Positions 21,986 through 31,689 of a DNA stretch of 64,000 nt are shown here, one piece after another. The stretch covers positions 54,246,022 through 54,310,021 of the forward strand of contig NC_071396.1 of the NCBI RefSeq assembly GCF_022682495.2. The letters are read 5' to 3'. Position 1 is the first letter of the stretch; each line of letters starts with the position of its first letter. The DNA comes from Desmodus rotundus (taxonomy: Eukaryota > Chordata > Mammalia > Chiroptera > Phyllostomidae). Under the pieces are notes generated by a model. It was not told the origin of the DNA. It was given only the letters and a program-made list of their open reading frames with translations, and did not search any database. The position numbers and the translations under genes are program-made.

Positions 21986-22537
21986 ATGAGCTATTTTCAT
22001 CCCCCTTTTCTACAACTGGGGATACAACAAACACATTTGAAGCCAGTGAGGACAAACAGCTTTCAATTTCCCTATCAGCTTAGATTGCAGATTGCTCCCT
22101 GGAGTGCAATGACACGGTTTGCTAGTCTCAGCCAGCTTTGTCCAGAAGGAGTGCTGTGGTCAGTCAGAGAGGTCCACTGTGGGCTTGAGGAGATGGATAA
22201 CTTGCATGTCAGCTGGATTGCAGGGAGGATCAGGGCCAGTCTTAAAACAAACAGAGAGTTCAGTACCTACATGGCATCGTCTGAATGGCGGGTAACTCAG
22301 GCTCGTGGCACAAAAGTAACTACTTTGCCATCCTGTCACAAAACAGAAATTCTAGTATTTCATGAAGCAATTCATGAAGGTTTTTTGAGGACTTTCACTA
22401 TTAAAAAATTTTTTGGAAAACTTCCCCTATTAAAATACTATAACTATTTCCCTTATTTGGGAAAGACAATAGGTTTAAGGCATCATCAGCAAACATCTAG
22501 GAGGGGATTAGTCTATCAGATTGCTTTCCAACCTTGA
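21986..22537 (+). other. 183-codon open frame of unclear status
   Basis: The second-longest open frame in the window, from ATG at 21986 to the stop at 22535. I recognise no domain, signal peptide or membrane segment in it. It shows no match to any transposon protein that I know. No polypyrimidine/AG acceptor or Kozak-like context marks it as an exon, and composition is AT-rich like its surroundings. A frame of this length can arise by chance in 64 kb. Most likely not a gene, but it is the least explained long frame here. Confidence 0.2.
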
Positions 22538-22959
22538 CTCTGAATAAAAGTAATGGTCCTTTGTACTGAAACATGGAATAAATTTATTAGAAGGAGAAAG
22601 TAAGAACCAGGAGGTAAAAACTATGTGTGAGAAAAATGAAAGAAAAGGAGTGAATGGCAACAAGGATAATTTTCTGCCTTCTTAAAACACAATACACTGC
22701 CCTCCCCCCAGAACAAAATAACCCTGGTAAGACTTATTCCTCATATTCTCCACGAAGACTCCAACTGCTCCTTCCCTTCAGCCCTTGATAAGGCAGTAGC
22801 AGACATATCCAAGAAACAGATTTATTGACTTCTATGTAGAAATTGCCTAGCATCAGCTAAAAGGAAACAGGGATTTAGGCCTTGTGGCTTGTGGTGGTGA
22901 CAGCAACACTGACAGATAATATGGCGACCACCCATGGGAGGGCCATGTCTCAGCTCTGC
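22538..22959. other. Unassigned non-coding DNA
   Basis: No element or gene recognised. Confidence 0.45.
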
Positions 22960-23145
22960 ACTGGGAGGCGCACACGGGGTCTCACTTAGTCCTCACCTGC
23001 TCTCCGAGGGGTCACTCTCATTATCCCTGGTTTACAGCTGGACTTCAGTAGTCTGCTTAAAATCATACAATGTGTAAATAACGACCTCAAATTTGAATCC
23101 AAGTCTTAGGCCAAAGTTCGTTCCTCTTTCCTCCCCTCCCCATGC
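22960..23145 (-). mobile_element. MIR SINE, antisense
   Basis: Antisense MIR: 'ctcacttagtcctcacctgc', 'attatccctggtttacagct', 'cttaaaatcatacaatgtgt' and 'tttgaatccaagtctta'. Confidence 0.65.
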
Positions 23146-23264
23146 CTTGAAGAGTCTGAGGTAATGGTCCTGATCAGCCTTGGTACTCAGACAAGACAAT
23201 TGGCACTTGCAGAAGAGAGAGTGAGGGGAGGTGGAGAAGGGGGAGGCAAGAAGGGAGGGAGGAG

Positions 23265-23268
<4 letters not shown>

Positions 23269-23303
<35 letters not shown>
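23269..23303. repeat. (GA)n microsatellite
   Basis: About 17 AG units following an impure GGAGG-rich purine stretch from 23222. The whole 80-base stretch is almost pure purine on this strand. Confidence 0.95.
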
Positions 23304-23306
<3 letters not shown>

Positions 23307-23859
23307 CAACAACATGGAAAATGATTTTTGTATTGTTTACACTTGAATGAGACCTGCTGGACTAAAATTCTCTCATACTCGCACTTTGTGTAGATATATA
23401 CTTTGTTTCAAAAAGGGATTCACGTGCCATCCACATAGCAACATTAACCCTGAGTCTCCCAGTGAACTGATGCTAATATTCATGTTGGCTCAGGATGATA
23501 CGGACAAACCAAAGAGAATGCTTTGGGTTTGTATACCTTGTATAAACACATGTTTAAAACTTGAGTTTGCCTACATTTACCAAGCACATAAATGATATCT
23601 AATTAAACTGAAATTCCTTCCAAAAGCCTAAATTGAACTGAACTGAAATCCTTCCAACGTCCCTAGTTTACTTAGCCAGTATAAACATGGTAAATGAATA
23701 AAATGCAGTGTATTAAACAATTTAAATATAGAGTCATAGTTCCTTAAATTCAAGAATACAATATTCCAGTTGCCTCAAGTGGCCACAAGTGGTTAAAGTT
23801 TGTTTTTTTTTCAAATTGGAAAAGCAATCAATACAAAAAGTCCATCATATGAAAACATC
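23304..23859. other. Unassigned non-coding DNA
   Basis: Nothing recognised. A short imperfect duplication 'aactgaa...tccttcc' is visible at 23606-23660. Confidence 0.4.
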
Positions 23860-24560
23860 CATGTGTACTCACCCCAGAATTAACTAATATTAACATTTAG
23901 TCATATGTGCTTCTAAAATTGTTTTTAGTGAACAAAAATAAAGCATGAAGAAGAAAGCAGAACAATCGTGTATTTCTCCCCCGGTCCCATATCCCTCTCT
24001 GCTTTTCTCCCTCCTGAGACAGCTCTGCTTTGGAACTTGGTGAGTATGCCTTTAATCCATGTTTTTGTATTTCGCTAGGTAGCCAGATTTTAAATTTTAC
24101 GAAAATAGGCTATTGTATATTGTGCATTCTGCTATTTGCATTTTTTAACTAAGTGTGGCATCTATCCAACTTAATACATAGAGGCCCATTTATGCTAAAT
24201 GCTATCCACTAGTCTATTTTTAACTTCGTTGTCGATGACGTTTAGTGCTCCCCACCCCCGTGTTTTCTGTTTTACATGTGACTTTCTAGGTAAATAGTCT
24301 AGAAACACGTATGTCTCTAGACTATATACCTAGGAGTGAAAGTGCTGGCTTGTAGGTGTTTGCATTTTCAACTTTTTTACGTAATAGCCAAATTGCTCTC
24401 CCAAATGACTGTATCATTTTACACTCCCAACAGCAATGTACTGGAGTTCCCATTTCTAATAGACTTACAAGCATTACAAATTGTCTGATTTTTGAAAGCA
24501 GGAGTCCTGATTTTAATTTCTTATTTTGCCAGCATTGCGGTTGTGCACAGGGTCTATCAC
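23860..24560 (-). mobile_element. Old L1 fragment, antisense
   Basis: Antisense L1 text in order: 'attgtatattgtgcattctg', 'ctatttgcattttttaacta', 'ctatatacctaggagtgaaagtgctgg', 'aatagccaaattgctctccc', 'atcattttacactcccaaca', 'gcaatgtactggagttccca', 'tcttattttgccagcattg'. This is the conserved antisense pattern of the L1 region near the 3' end. Highly diverged. The young element at 24609 landed just downstream of it. Confidence 0.65.
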
Positions 24561-24608
24561 AGGAGCTGTTGTGAAGCATTTTATTATTATTAATCAAGAA
24601 CACAACAC

Positions 24609-25287
24609 GGGAGAACCAAGATGGTGGCGTAGGTAGACACACTGCGCCTCCTCACACAACCAGAACTGACAGAGAATCGAACGGCAAGGGGGTCCGACAT
24701 CAAGGAAATAAAAAATAAACATTCATCTAGACCAGTAGGAGGGGCGGAGACGGGAAGCCGGGGTGGAGAGGACTCGCAGGGCCGTGGTGGGACCGAGATG
24801 GGCAGAGTGTGGGACGCTTGGTGCAGGCAGTCCGAGCACTAGCAGACCCGGCAGCCCAGACATTCCCACACAGATAAACTGGACAAACGACAGGGAGCGA
24901 AGCAGACGCGCCACCCAGGGCTCCAGCGCAGGGAAATAAAGCCTCAAACCTCTGATTGAAAACGTCCGTGGAGGTTGGGGCAGCAGCAGGAGAGACTCCC
25001 AGCCTCATGGGAGAGGTCGTTGGAGAGACCCACAGGGGCCTAGAGTGTGCACAGGCCCACCCACTCGGGAACCAGCACCAGAGGGGCCCAGTTTGATTGT
25101 GGGTATCAGAGTGAAAGATTGAAATCCAGAGGAGAGTGATGCGGGCGCCATTGTTCCCTCTCAGGCCCCTCCCCCACATACAGCATCACAGCGAAGCAAC
25201 CAGCATTATCCTGCCCCGGTGAACACCTAAGGCTCCGCCCCTTAAAGTAACAGACTCCCCAAGACAAAAAAAAAAAAAAAAAAGAAA
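24609..25287 (+). promoter_or_regulatory. L1/HAL1 5'UTR with internal promoter
   Basis: The first 679 bases of the element are CpG-rich relative to the surroundings and begin with the conserved 'agatggtggcg' motif. In human L1 a similar AAGATGGC site binds YY1 near the start. L1 5'UTRs are known to act as internal RNA polymerase II promoters, so this part presumably drove transcription of the source copy. An A-run (25266-25284) lies just before the start codon. Antisense open frames here (up to 150 codons) look like by-products of the CpG-rich composition. Confidence 0.6.
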
Positions 25288-25986
25288 ATGGCCCAAATGA
25301 CAGAACACTTCAAAGCTCCAGAAAAAATACAACTAAGTGAGGAAGAGATAGCCAACCTATCGGATGCACAGTTCAAAACACTGGTTATCAAGATGCTCAC
25401 AGAATTGGTTGAATCTGTTCGAAAACCAGATGAAAAAATGAAGCCTATGCTGAGAGAAACAAAGGAAAATGTACAGGGAACCAATAGGGATGCGAAGGAA
25501 GCTGGGACTCAAATCAACGGTGTGGACCAGAAGGAAGAAAGAAACATCCAACCAGAAAAGAAGGAAGAAACAAGAACTCGGAAAAATGAGGAGAGGCTTA
25601 GGAACCTCCAGGACATCTTGAAATGTTCCAACATCCGAATTATAGGGGTGCCAGCAGGAGAAGAGGAAGAACAAAAAATTGAAAACTTCTTTGAACAAAT
25701 AATGAAGGAGAACTTCCCTAATCTGGCAAAGGAAATAGACGTCTGGGAAGTCCAGGAAGCTCAGAGAGTCCCAAAGAAGCTGGACCCAAGGAGGAACACA
25801 CCAAGGCACATCATAATTACATTACCCAAGATTAAACGCAAGGACCTACATCCAAGATTACTGTATCCAGCAAAGCTATCATTTAGAATGGAAGGGAAGA
25901 TAAAGTGCTTCTCAGATAAGGTCAAGTTAAAGAAGTTCATCATCACCAAGCCCTTATTATATGAAATGTTAAAGGGAGTTACCTAA
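25288..25986 (+). CDS. HAL1/L1 ORF1 RNA-binding protein, CTD shortened
   Basis: A 232-residue frame starting at the first ATG after the A-run. L1 ORF1 proteins are RNA-binding trimers that package L1 RNA into ribonucleoprotein particles. Residues about 15-45 match the laurasiatherian L1 N-terminus (EKIQLSEEEIANLSDAQFK). Residues about 45-110 are charged and K/E-rich, like a reduced coiled coil. Residues 114-186 are the RRM: IRIIGVP at 116-122, ENFPNLAKEI at 141-150, VQEAQRVP at 155-162 and TPRHIII at 171-177. The frame then jumps to the last part of the C-terminal domain (LYPAKLSF at 192-199, ending TKPLLYEMLKG). About 50-60 residues of that domain are missing in frame, compared with about 330-340 in intact L1 ORF1. 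RNA binding may therefore be impaired. No stop or frameshift interrupts the rest. Confidence 0.8.
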   Translation: MAQMTEHFKAPEKIQLSEEEIANLSDAQFKTLVIKMLTELVESVRKPDEKMKPMLRETKENVQGTNRDAKEAGTQINGVDQKEERNIQPEKKEETRTRKNEERLRNLQDILKCSNIRIIGVPAGEEEEQKIENFFEQIMKENFPNLAKEIDVWEVQEAQRVPKKLDPRRNTPRHIIITLPKIKRKDLHPRLLYPAKLSFRMEGKIKCFSDKVKLKKFIITKPLLYEMLKGVT

Positions 25987-26396
25987 GAAAAAGAAGATCA
26001 AAAATAGGAACAGTAAAAATGACAGCAAACTCACAGTTATTAACGACCACACCTAAAACAAAAATAAGAGCAAACTAGGCAAACAACTAGAACAGGAACA
26101 GAACCATAGAGATGGAGATTACATGGAGGGTTGTCAATAGGGGAGTGGGAGGGGTAGGGGGGGAAGGTACAGAGAATAAGTAGCATAGATGATAGGTGGA
26201 AAATAGACAGGGGGAGGGTAAGAATAGTGTAGGAAATGTAGAAGCCAAAGAACTTATAAGTATGACCCATGGACATGAACTATAGGGGGGGAATGTGGGA
26301 GGGAGGGGGTGGGCAGGATGGAGGGGGTGGGCAGGATGGAGTGGAGTGGGGGGGAATGGGACAACTAATAGCATAATCAATAAATATATTAAAAAA

Positions 26397-26603
26397 AAGA
26401 ACACAACACAAGCAGCACTGAAATCTTAAAGACACAATTGTAGCAGATACGTATTAAAAGTATTTGGTTATGAGACAATATAATAGAAAAAAACAAATAT
26501 TTCTTTTTATAGAGCTTTGTTGAATCAAGCAATCTGTAGGCCATACAATCTCTGGAAAAGTATAATTGTTGTTTTACTTTAGTTTCTTTTGCTTGCAACA
26601 TCA
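26397..26603. other. Flank of the HAL1-like element
   Basis: Starts with the right-hand duplication copy and continues as unassigned AT-rich sequence up to the ATTT repeat. Confidence 0.5.
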
Positions 26604-26607
26604 GCCA

Positions 26608-26608
26608 C

Positions 26609-26651
<43 letters not shown>

Positions 26652-26653
26652 TA
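26608..26653. repeat. (TTTA)n microsatellite
   Basis: About eleven uninterrupted TTTA units. No SINE head is visible on either side, so it is not an obvious SINE tail. Confidence 0.95.
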
Positions 26654-27254
26654 TTAGTGGTTGGCTGGCACTGACATTGACCTTTTCTCTTTTATTAGTA
26701 GTCAGACAGTCTTGCTTGGTATGAAAGCATAGCAACTGTTTCATCTAACCAGCCCCGAGGGATTCTGTTAATGTTATAGTAGTTTTGACACATACAGTCC
26801 TGCAAAACTTTTTGATATAAAGAAAAAGAGAGTAAAAGGATGAGATAAGAAAGGGATGTTATATAATACAGATCTTCCCTCTTTAAATGTAGCATTTGAA
26901 ATCAATATTTTTCATTATATCTGATTGTGATGATGAAATATATAATAGCTGATGATATCTGAGTGGCTGATCCATAAAAATGTACTTCTGTGATTTGATA
27001 TTGATTTTACTTTCCCTTTTCCTTTTAGACATGTGAATGGGAACACAAGTTCATCAAAAGGGAAAGAAACAACTAAGTAGCATTTACAGGTGTCATTCAA
27101 AAGACAAAGGCCATGTGTAGAAGCTTAAGAAAGGAAAAAGAACTATCATGTTTGCTTCATACCTTTTTCCTCTTTGTGGAAGTAAAAATGATAGTTGGCA
27201 ACCCCAGTCCCACCCCCTCAAAAAAATAAAAATACAGGAGTTTATGCACAACAG
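26654..27254. other. Unassigned non-coding DNA
   Basis: AT-rich, with nothing recognised. Confidence 0.45.
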
Positions 27255-27375
27255 AGTGTTAGAGATTCAGGGGCCATTGGAGAACTTCCAATCTAATGCT
27301 TTCATTTTACAGCCGAAACATCTGAGGCATTAAAATAACTTGTTGAAGGCACACTTTGCACTCAGTCACCCTGAC
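27255..27375 (-). mobile_element. MIR-like SINE fragment, antisense
   Basis: 'gccattggagaacttccaat' then 'ctttcattttacagccgaaa', 'catctgaggcattaaaataa' and 'cttgttgaaggcacac' follow the antisense MIR/LF-SINE order. Weak. Confidence 0.45.
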
Positions 27376-27704
27376 TCCTCCTGTTCCTCCACGGAAGGGA
27401 AGAAGTCACTGTTCCTTTCATAATGAACTGTGTGAACTTCCTTGGCTTCAATGGCCTGATTTTTGGAGCTTTACACTCATGCCTGCCACATCAATGTGTC
27501 ACTGTATTTTCCCCTGACCTAACACGGATGGCAGAGTAGGGTGAGCACGCACTGGGAGAACTCTTCACTTCTTTTTTGGAAATCCACATGAATTTTGCAC
27601 TTTGTTTTATAATACAACGGTGCTTATTTTAATTGAAAAACACCACAAATCTGAGTAGAAAGGATTTTACTCCAGGAAGATGTGCCATGACTGTCCCATT
27701 CTTT
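27376..27704. other. Unassigned non-coding DNA
   Basis: Nothing recognised. Confidence 0.45.
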
Positions 27705-27925
27705 TATTTAACAAATATTTATTGAGAGCCATTTATCTGCTGAGAAAATAACAGAGGTCATTGCTCCTCTTGACATTTATAGTATAATCACGAGGAAGTG
27801 GAAGGTGTTATGGTGTGTCTAAAAGGGAGAACTGAATCAACCCAGGGGTTAGGAAAAGTGATGTTTAAGGTAAAAATTGAGTAGAAAGTAGCTTTGAATA
27901 TGGCCTGGCTCATATTCATTAAATT
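27705..27925 (-). mobile_element. L2 LINE end, antisense
   Basis: 'atttaacaaatatttattga' followed by 'gagccatttatctgctgaga', 'gtcattgctcctcttgacat' and 'tttatagtataatcacgagg' is an antisense L2 3' end. Divergent. Confidence 0.55.
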
Positions 27926-28740
27926 AAGAGAACCATCCAATAATGTTTCATCCTGGTCTTTGCTAAAATAATGCTTTTATAATGCATTGTTTTTTTATGC
28001 ATATAATTTTAGTTCAAATAAAACCTATATTGTTTAAGTTATTAGCTGTTCTGGATTTTTGGTACCTTTCCTTCATAGGCATTCTACTTGCTTAAGTGTG
28101 AGCTCAACAATCCTGGTGTAAGCAAAGAAGGGGGTGAGGGGCCTGGATTCCAAGATGGGAAATAATCCAGAAGAGAGAATTTTAGGGATGCCCTTGAAAC
28201 ACTGAATTTAATGTCCTAAGCAACAAACTCAATCTCTGGAATATTGACCTCTGATTCTATTTCCATGCCCCCCGCCCCCCTTACCTTCTCTGTAAAATCG
28301 GAATGGCACAATGGAGTTGACTAGTAATTAATTTTCTTAGGTACATATTTTGCTGAGCTCTTTATACAGTTAATAAGACCAAGCTTTCAACTAATGGTGA
28401 AGATTGTTTGTTTGCTAAAGTTCCTAGATTTTCACTATTTGTGAGAAAACGAGTTAGGAATAATGAATAAACATGGGTGACAATTAGTTGATTCTGTGTT
28501 GGGTTCTCCCATGGAACCAGATGGTGTAGTGATGCATGTAAATAGATCATTAATTTCATTTAGAAATCTGAAAGTTGAATAAAAAATTAAACATTTGTTA
28601 TTAAAGTGCATTTACCAATGCACTCTAACTTAATACATTGCTAAGATAAATGCAGGGCAAAGTTAAGGGACTTAAAGTATTCTGGTCAGCTGGGGATAAA
28701 CGCAAAGGTTTCTCCAGGGTTTGCATTCTGCCCTGTAGCT
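27926..28740. other. Unassigned non-coding DNA
   Basis: Nothing recognised beyond a short C-run at 28268-28280. Confidence 0.45.
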
Positions 28741-28744
28741 GTGG

Positions 28745-29102
28745 TAGAAGGATGTCTGTGCTTCTCCTCCCATCTGCATGCTGACTGACTCCCAGTGTGG
28801 CGGTGTTTTGAGGCAAGGCCTTTGGGAGGTAATAAGTTTTAAACAAAATCATGCGGGTTGGGCCCTCATCATGGGGTGAGTGTCCTTATAAGAAGAGGCC
28901 AGAGCGCTCGGTCTCTCTCTCTGCCAGTTGAGGACACAGTGAGAAGGCAGCCATCTGCAAGCCATCTGCCCTTACCAGGGAGGAATCTGCTGGCACCTTG
29001 ATCTGGAACTGCCCAGCTTTCAGAAATGTGAGAAAATCAATGTCTGTTGTTTTAAGCCACCTGGTCTATGGAATTTTGTTCTATCAGCCTGAGCTAAAAC
29101 TA
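28745..29102 (+). mobile_element. MLT1/MST-type MaLR LTR
   Basis: Sense MaLR LTR text: 'aaggcctttgggaggtaata', 'gggccctcatcatggggtga', 'gtccttataagaagaggcca', 'gaggacacagtgagaaggca', 'gccatctgcaagccatctgc', 'tgctggcaccttgatctgga', and the end 'tctgttgttttaagccacct'. This is a solo LTR from a long-dead, ERVL-related retrotransposon. No internal region is seen. Confidence 0.88.
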
Positions 29103-29321
29103 GCTTATTTTTTTCTTTTAAACGTTACATTTAAATTAAGAATTATAATTAGTAAATATTGATTCGATTTGGCTTTGGAACTCAACACAATTTTAAATGC
29201 ATACTCACAATGATTAGCTCTTTTACTTCTAGGACTCTACCCTGCAAGAATAACTACATATGTACAAAAAATATGTATAAAAATGTTTGCTTAGGCATTG
29301 TCTGTTACATTAAAAGTAGTC

Positions 29322-29510
29322 AACATTAATTAAAGGCTTACTCTATGCCAGGCATTGATCTAGGTGATTTTTGGGTTCTGTCTACTTAAACTATACTCAA
29401 ACCTAATATGAGGTGGGAAGAATTATTATTCCTATTTTACAGCAAGGAAACTAAGGCCCAGAGAGGTTAAGTTACTTGACTAAGTTCACACAGCCAGTAA
29501 GTAAGAGAAA
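29322..29510 (-). mobile_element. MIR SINE, antisense
   Basis: Clear antisense MIR: 'ctctatgccaggcattgatc', 'ttattattcctattttacag', 'aaggaaactaaggcccagag', 'aggttaagttacttgactaa', 'cacacagccagtaagtaag'. Confidence 0.85.
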
Positions 29511-30514
29511 GCTCCTAAAAGCTCATCAATATGAAAAGGCTCAATACATTGTGGTTGATCTAAAATAGGGAACTATGATGCCGTCATTTAAAAGAATAAG
29601 GTAAAACTGTTCATGTCGAACAAATCTCCAAGACACTGTTACAGGAAAAAGCAACTGTGTTCCCATTTACATAAAAAATAAATGTGTGCACGTGCATATA
29701 TATAAAGGAAGAAGGAAGGATGTTCTCCAAACCTCGGAGAGTGATGAGATACCTCTGGGGATGGAGCAGACGAAGGCAGACTTGCATGCTTTGCTCTCTC
29801 TGTTTCTGAATTAAATTTTGTATATGGACATGCATCTTTCTATTTCATGTATAGTAAAAACTTAGGAAACAAAATTTAATGTTTGAATTTCTACAATGAA
29901 AAATTCTCAGTTGGAAACATTGAAACTTAAAAAAAATTCTTGAAGACAATTTGAGGGAAAAAATCTAGAAATCGGGAGATCTAAGCATTTCTGCCTTAAC
30001 ATTACTCATCATTCACACACATGCTGGCCATGAACAATTTTATTTGGTTTGGTTTTTACTTTAGCTTAATTTAGTTCTTGAATAATGTCACATGGCTTAG
30101 AAATGTTTCTAATATTTGTGAAAAGAAATGCTCACTCAAATGCTAATGTATTTGCCCCAAAGCAAGTGTCTGCAGTGGAATGTCACTTTTCAAGCCAGAC
30201 TGAACTGGTTCCTTTGTGAGTTCACCTTGAAATGGCAACTCTCCACAGCTGCCTTTGGGTGTAGTGGGAAAGGAGTCATGTCCCAGCCTGGTCCTGTAAC
30301 CCCTGGGTTCTGAACTACAGCCTGGCCTTGGCTGAGAATGGCCCCTGAAACATGGAGAAGCAGGAATACTGAGAGGGGTGGTGATGACACACAGGGTCAC
30401 CCTGTGGGGTGCAGGGTCCAGGGTCTTGGTGAGGAGTGGAGCCCGATGCTATGTCCTGACCTTCCATCACCAGCTGGCTTCACCACCGAGCCAGCGGAGT
30501 ACACAAGCGTCACC
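29511..30514. other. Unassigned non-coding DNA
   Basis: No repeat named. Open frames of 60-85 codons around 30130-30610 overlap on both strands and have no motif. Confidence 0.45.
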
Positions 30515-30606
30515 AAGGGAGCTTGTGTATAAAACACATTCCTGGGCACCATTCCCTAGAGATTTTAATTCAGTAAAATTTGGGGTAGAGCCCAGGATTG
30601 TGCATT
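30515..30606. mobile_element. MER5-like hAT fragment
   Basis: 'cacattcctgggcaccattc', 'cctagagattttaattcagt' and 'ggggtagagcccaggattgtgca' match the near-palindromic end of the MER5 group of non-autonomous hAT-Charlie elements. Confidence 0.6.
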
Positions 30607-30627
30607 AATTTTAGGCTTGCATGATGT

Positions 30628-31122
30628 CATAGCCAGAATAATGTCCCATAAAAAAGATGTCTGCATTTGAAACCCTGGAATTTGTAAATATATTACTTTA
30701 TATGGCAAAGGGACTTTGAGGATGGGACTAAATTAAGAATCTTGAGACCAGAAGATTATCCTGGATTATGTAGAGGTGCCTGATGTAATCCCGGGGTCCT
30801 TAAATGTGGAAGAGGGAATCAGAAGAGTCAGGGTAAGAGTGACATCATTCAAGAGAGACTTGACCAGAGAGAAATCTTTGAAAATGGAAAGGGGCAACAA
30901 ACCAAGGATGTAAGCAGCCACTGGAAATCGGAAAAGACAAGAAAAGAGATCCTTCCCTAGAGCCTCCAGAAAGGAACATGGGCCTGCTGACACCTTAATT
31001 TTAGCCCAGTGAGATTCATTTGAGACTTCTGACTTCTAAAACTGTAAGATAATGTATTTCCATTGTTTTAAGCCATTAAATTTGTTGTAATTTGTCATAG
31101 CAGCAATGGAGAATTAATATAC
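30628..31122 (+). mobile_element. MLT1-type MaLR LTR
   Basis: Nearly full sense LTR: 'atagccagaataatgtccca', 'tatggcaaagggactttgag', 'gattatcctggattatgtag', 'tgatgtaatcccggggtcct', 'ccctagagcctccagaaagg', 'ttagcccagtgagattcatt', 'ctaaaactgtaagataatg', and the end 'ttgttttaagccattaaatt', 'aatggagaattaatata'. A solo LTR, divergent. Confidence 0.85.
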
Positions 31123-31139
31123 ATAAAATTATGATAAAG

Positions 31140-31684
31140 GTCCTTTGTCCTTTTCCCTTTCTGTACTCATTCTCATTGTAATTTCTTCTACTTTTATGGC
31201 AATAAGTACCATCTTTGTGTCAAAGACCCCTAAATTCAAACTCTGCAAAACATCTCTCTTGAATTCCAGACTCATATGTCCAACTGCTTTTTTCACACCT
31301 CCAATAGGAAGTCTAATAGACATCTTAAGCTTGACCTGTCTAAAACTAAACTCCTAATGTACCTCTTCCCCCCCCACCATAATGTTCTCTGCTCCCAGAC
31401 ATCCCATCTCAGTTGAAGGCATCTCAGTTCCAGTGTTTCAGAACGAAACCATGGAGTCATCCTTGATACCTCTTATTTCATCTTTTTAATTTCATTTAAT
31501 CCATCACTAAAATGTATTGAAATGATTTCCAAACTATCCTGAGAGTCTAATCATTTTGAATCACCCATCCATCACCCTAGCTGAGTCATCAATCAGATTA
31601 CTAGATTATTGAAGCAGCTTCTTCTCTGGTCTCTGATTCCATCTTGCCCTTCACATACTATTCTCAACTTGATACTGATGAACA
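31140..31684 (+). mobile_element. L2 LINE, 5' part of a split copy
   Basis: Sense L2 phrases in order: 'ccagactcatatgtccaact', 'ggaagtctaatagacatctt', 'aaaactaaactcctaatgta', 'aaccatggagtcatccttga', 'tttcatttaatccatcacta' and 'tctctggtctctgattccat'. The copy breaks off near 31690 and resumes at about 32922, where the interrupted text continues. A long LTR-like segment lies between. Confidence 0.7.
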
Positions 31685-31689
31685 TCATT

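Larger units (their letters stand above)
24609..26396 (+). mobile_element. Full-length HAL1-like L1 derivative with 13-bp TSD
   Basis: A complete non-LTR retrotransposon unit. AAGAACACAACAC occurs at 24596-24608 and 26397-26409. The element opens GGGAGAACCAAGATGGTGGC, a typical L1 5' start, and has a CpG-rich 5'UTR (24609-25287). It has one open frame (25288-25986), a G-rich 3'UTR, AATAAA at 26379 and an A-tail. There is no ORF2, so it has no endonuclease or reverse transcriptase. The arrangement matches the known HAL1 class, L1 derivatives keeping only ORF1 and mobilised by L1 enzymes. Because both ends abut the duplications, the ORF2 loss preceded the insertion. Retained CpGs and an unbroken ORF suggest youth. 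The alternative is a one-off internally deleted L1 rather than a family member. Confidence 0.85.

Noticed and set aside
24727..25179. 150-codon antisense frame in the HAL1-like 5'UTR, reminiscent of an antisense L1 ORF
   Set aside because: Rich in P, S, A and W with no motif; it is the expected shadow of CpG-rich sequence. The known antisense ORF0 is a primate L1 feature and has no recognisable counterpart here.
25357..25809. 150-codon minus-strand frame opposite ORF1
   Set aside because: A complementary-strand shadow of the K/E-rich ORF1; it has no motif of its own.
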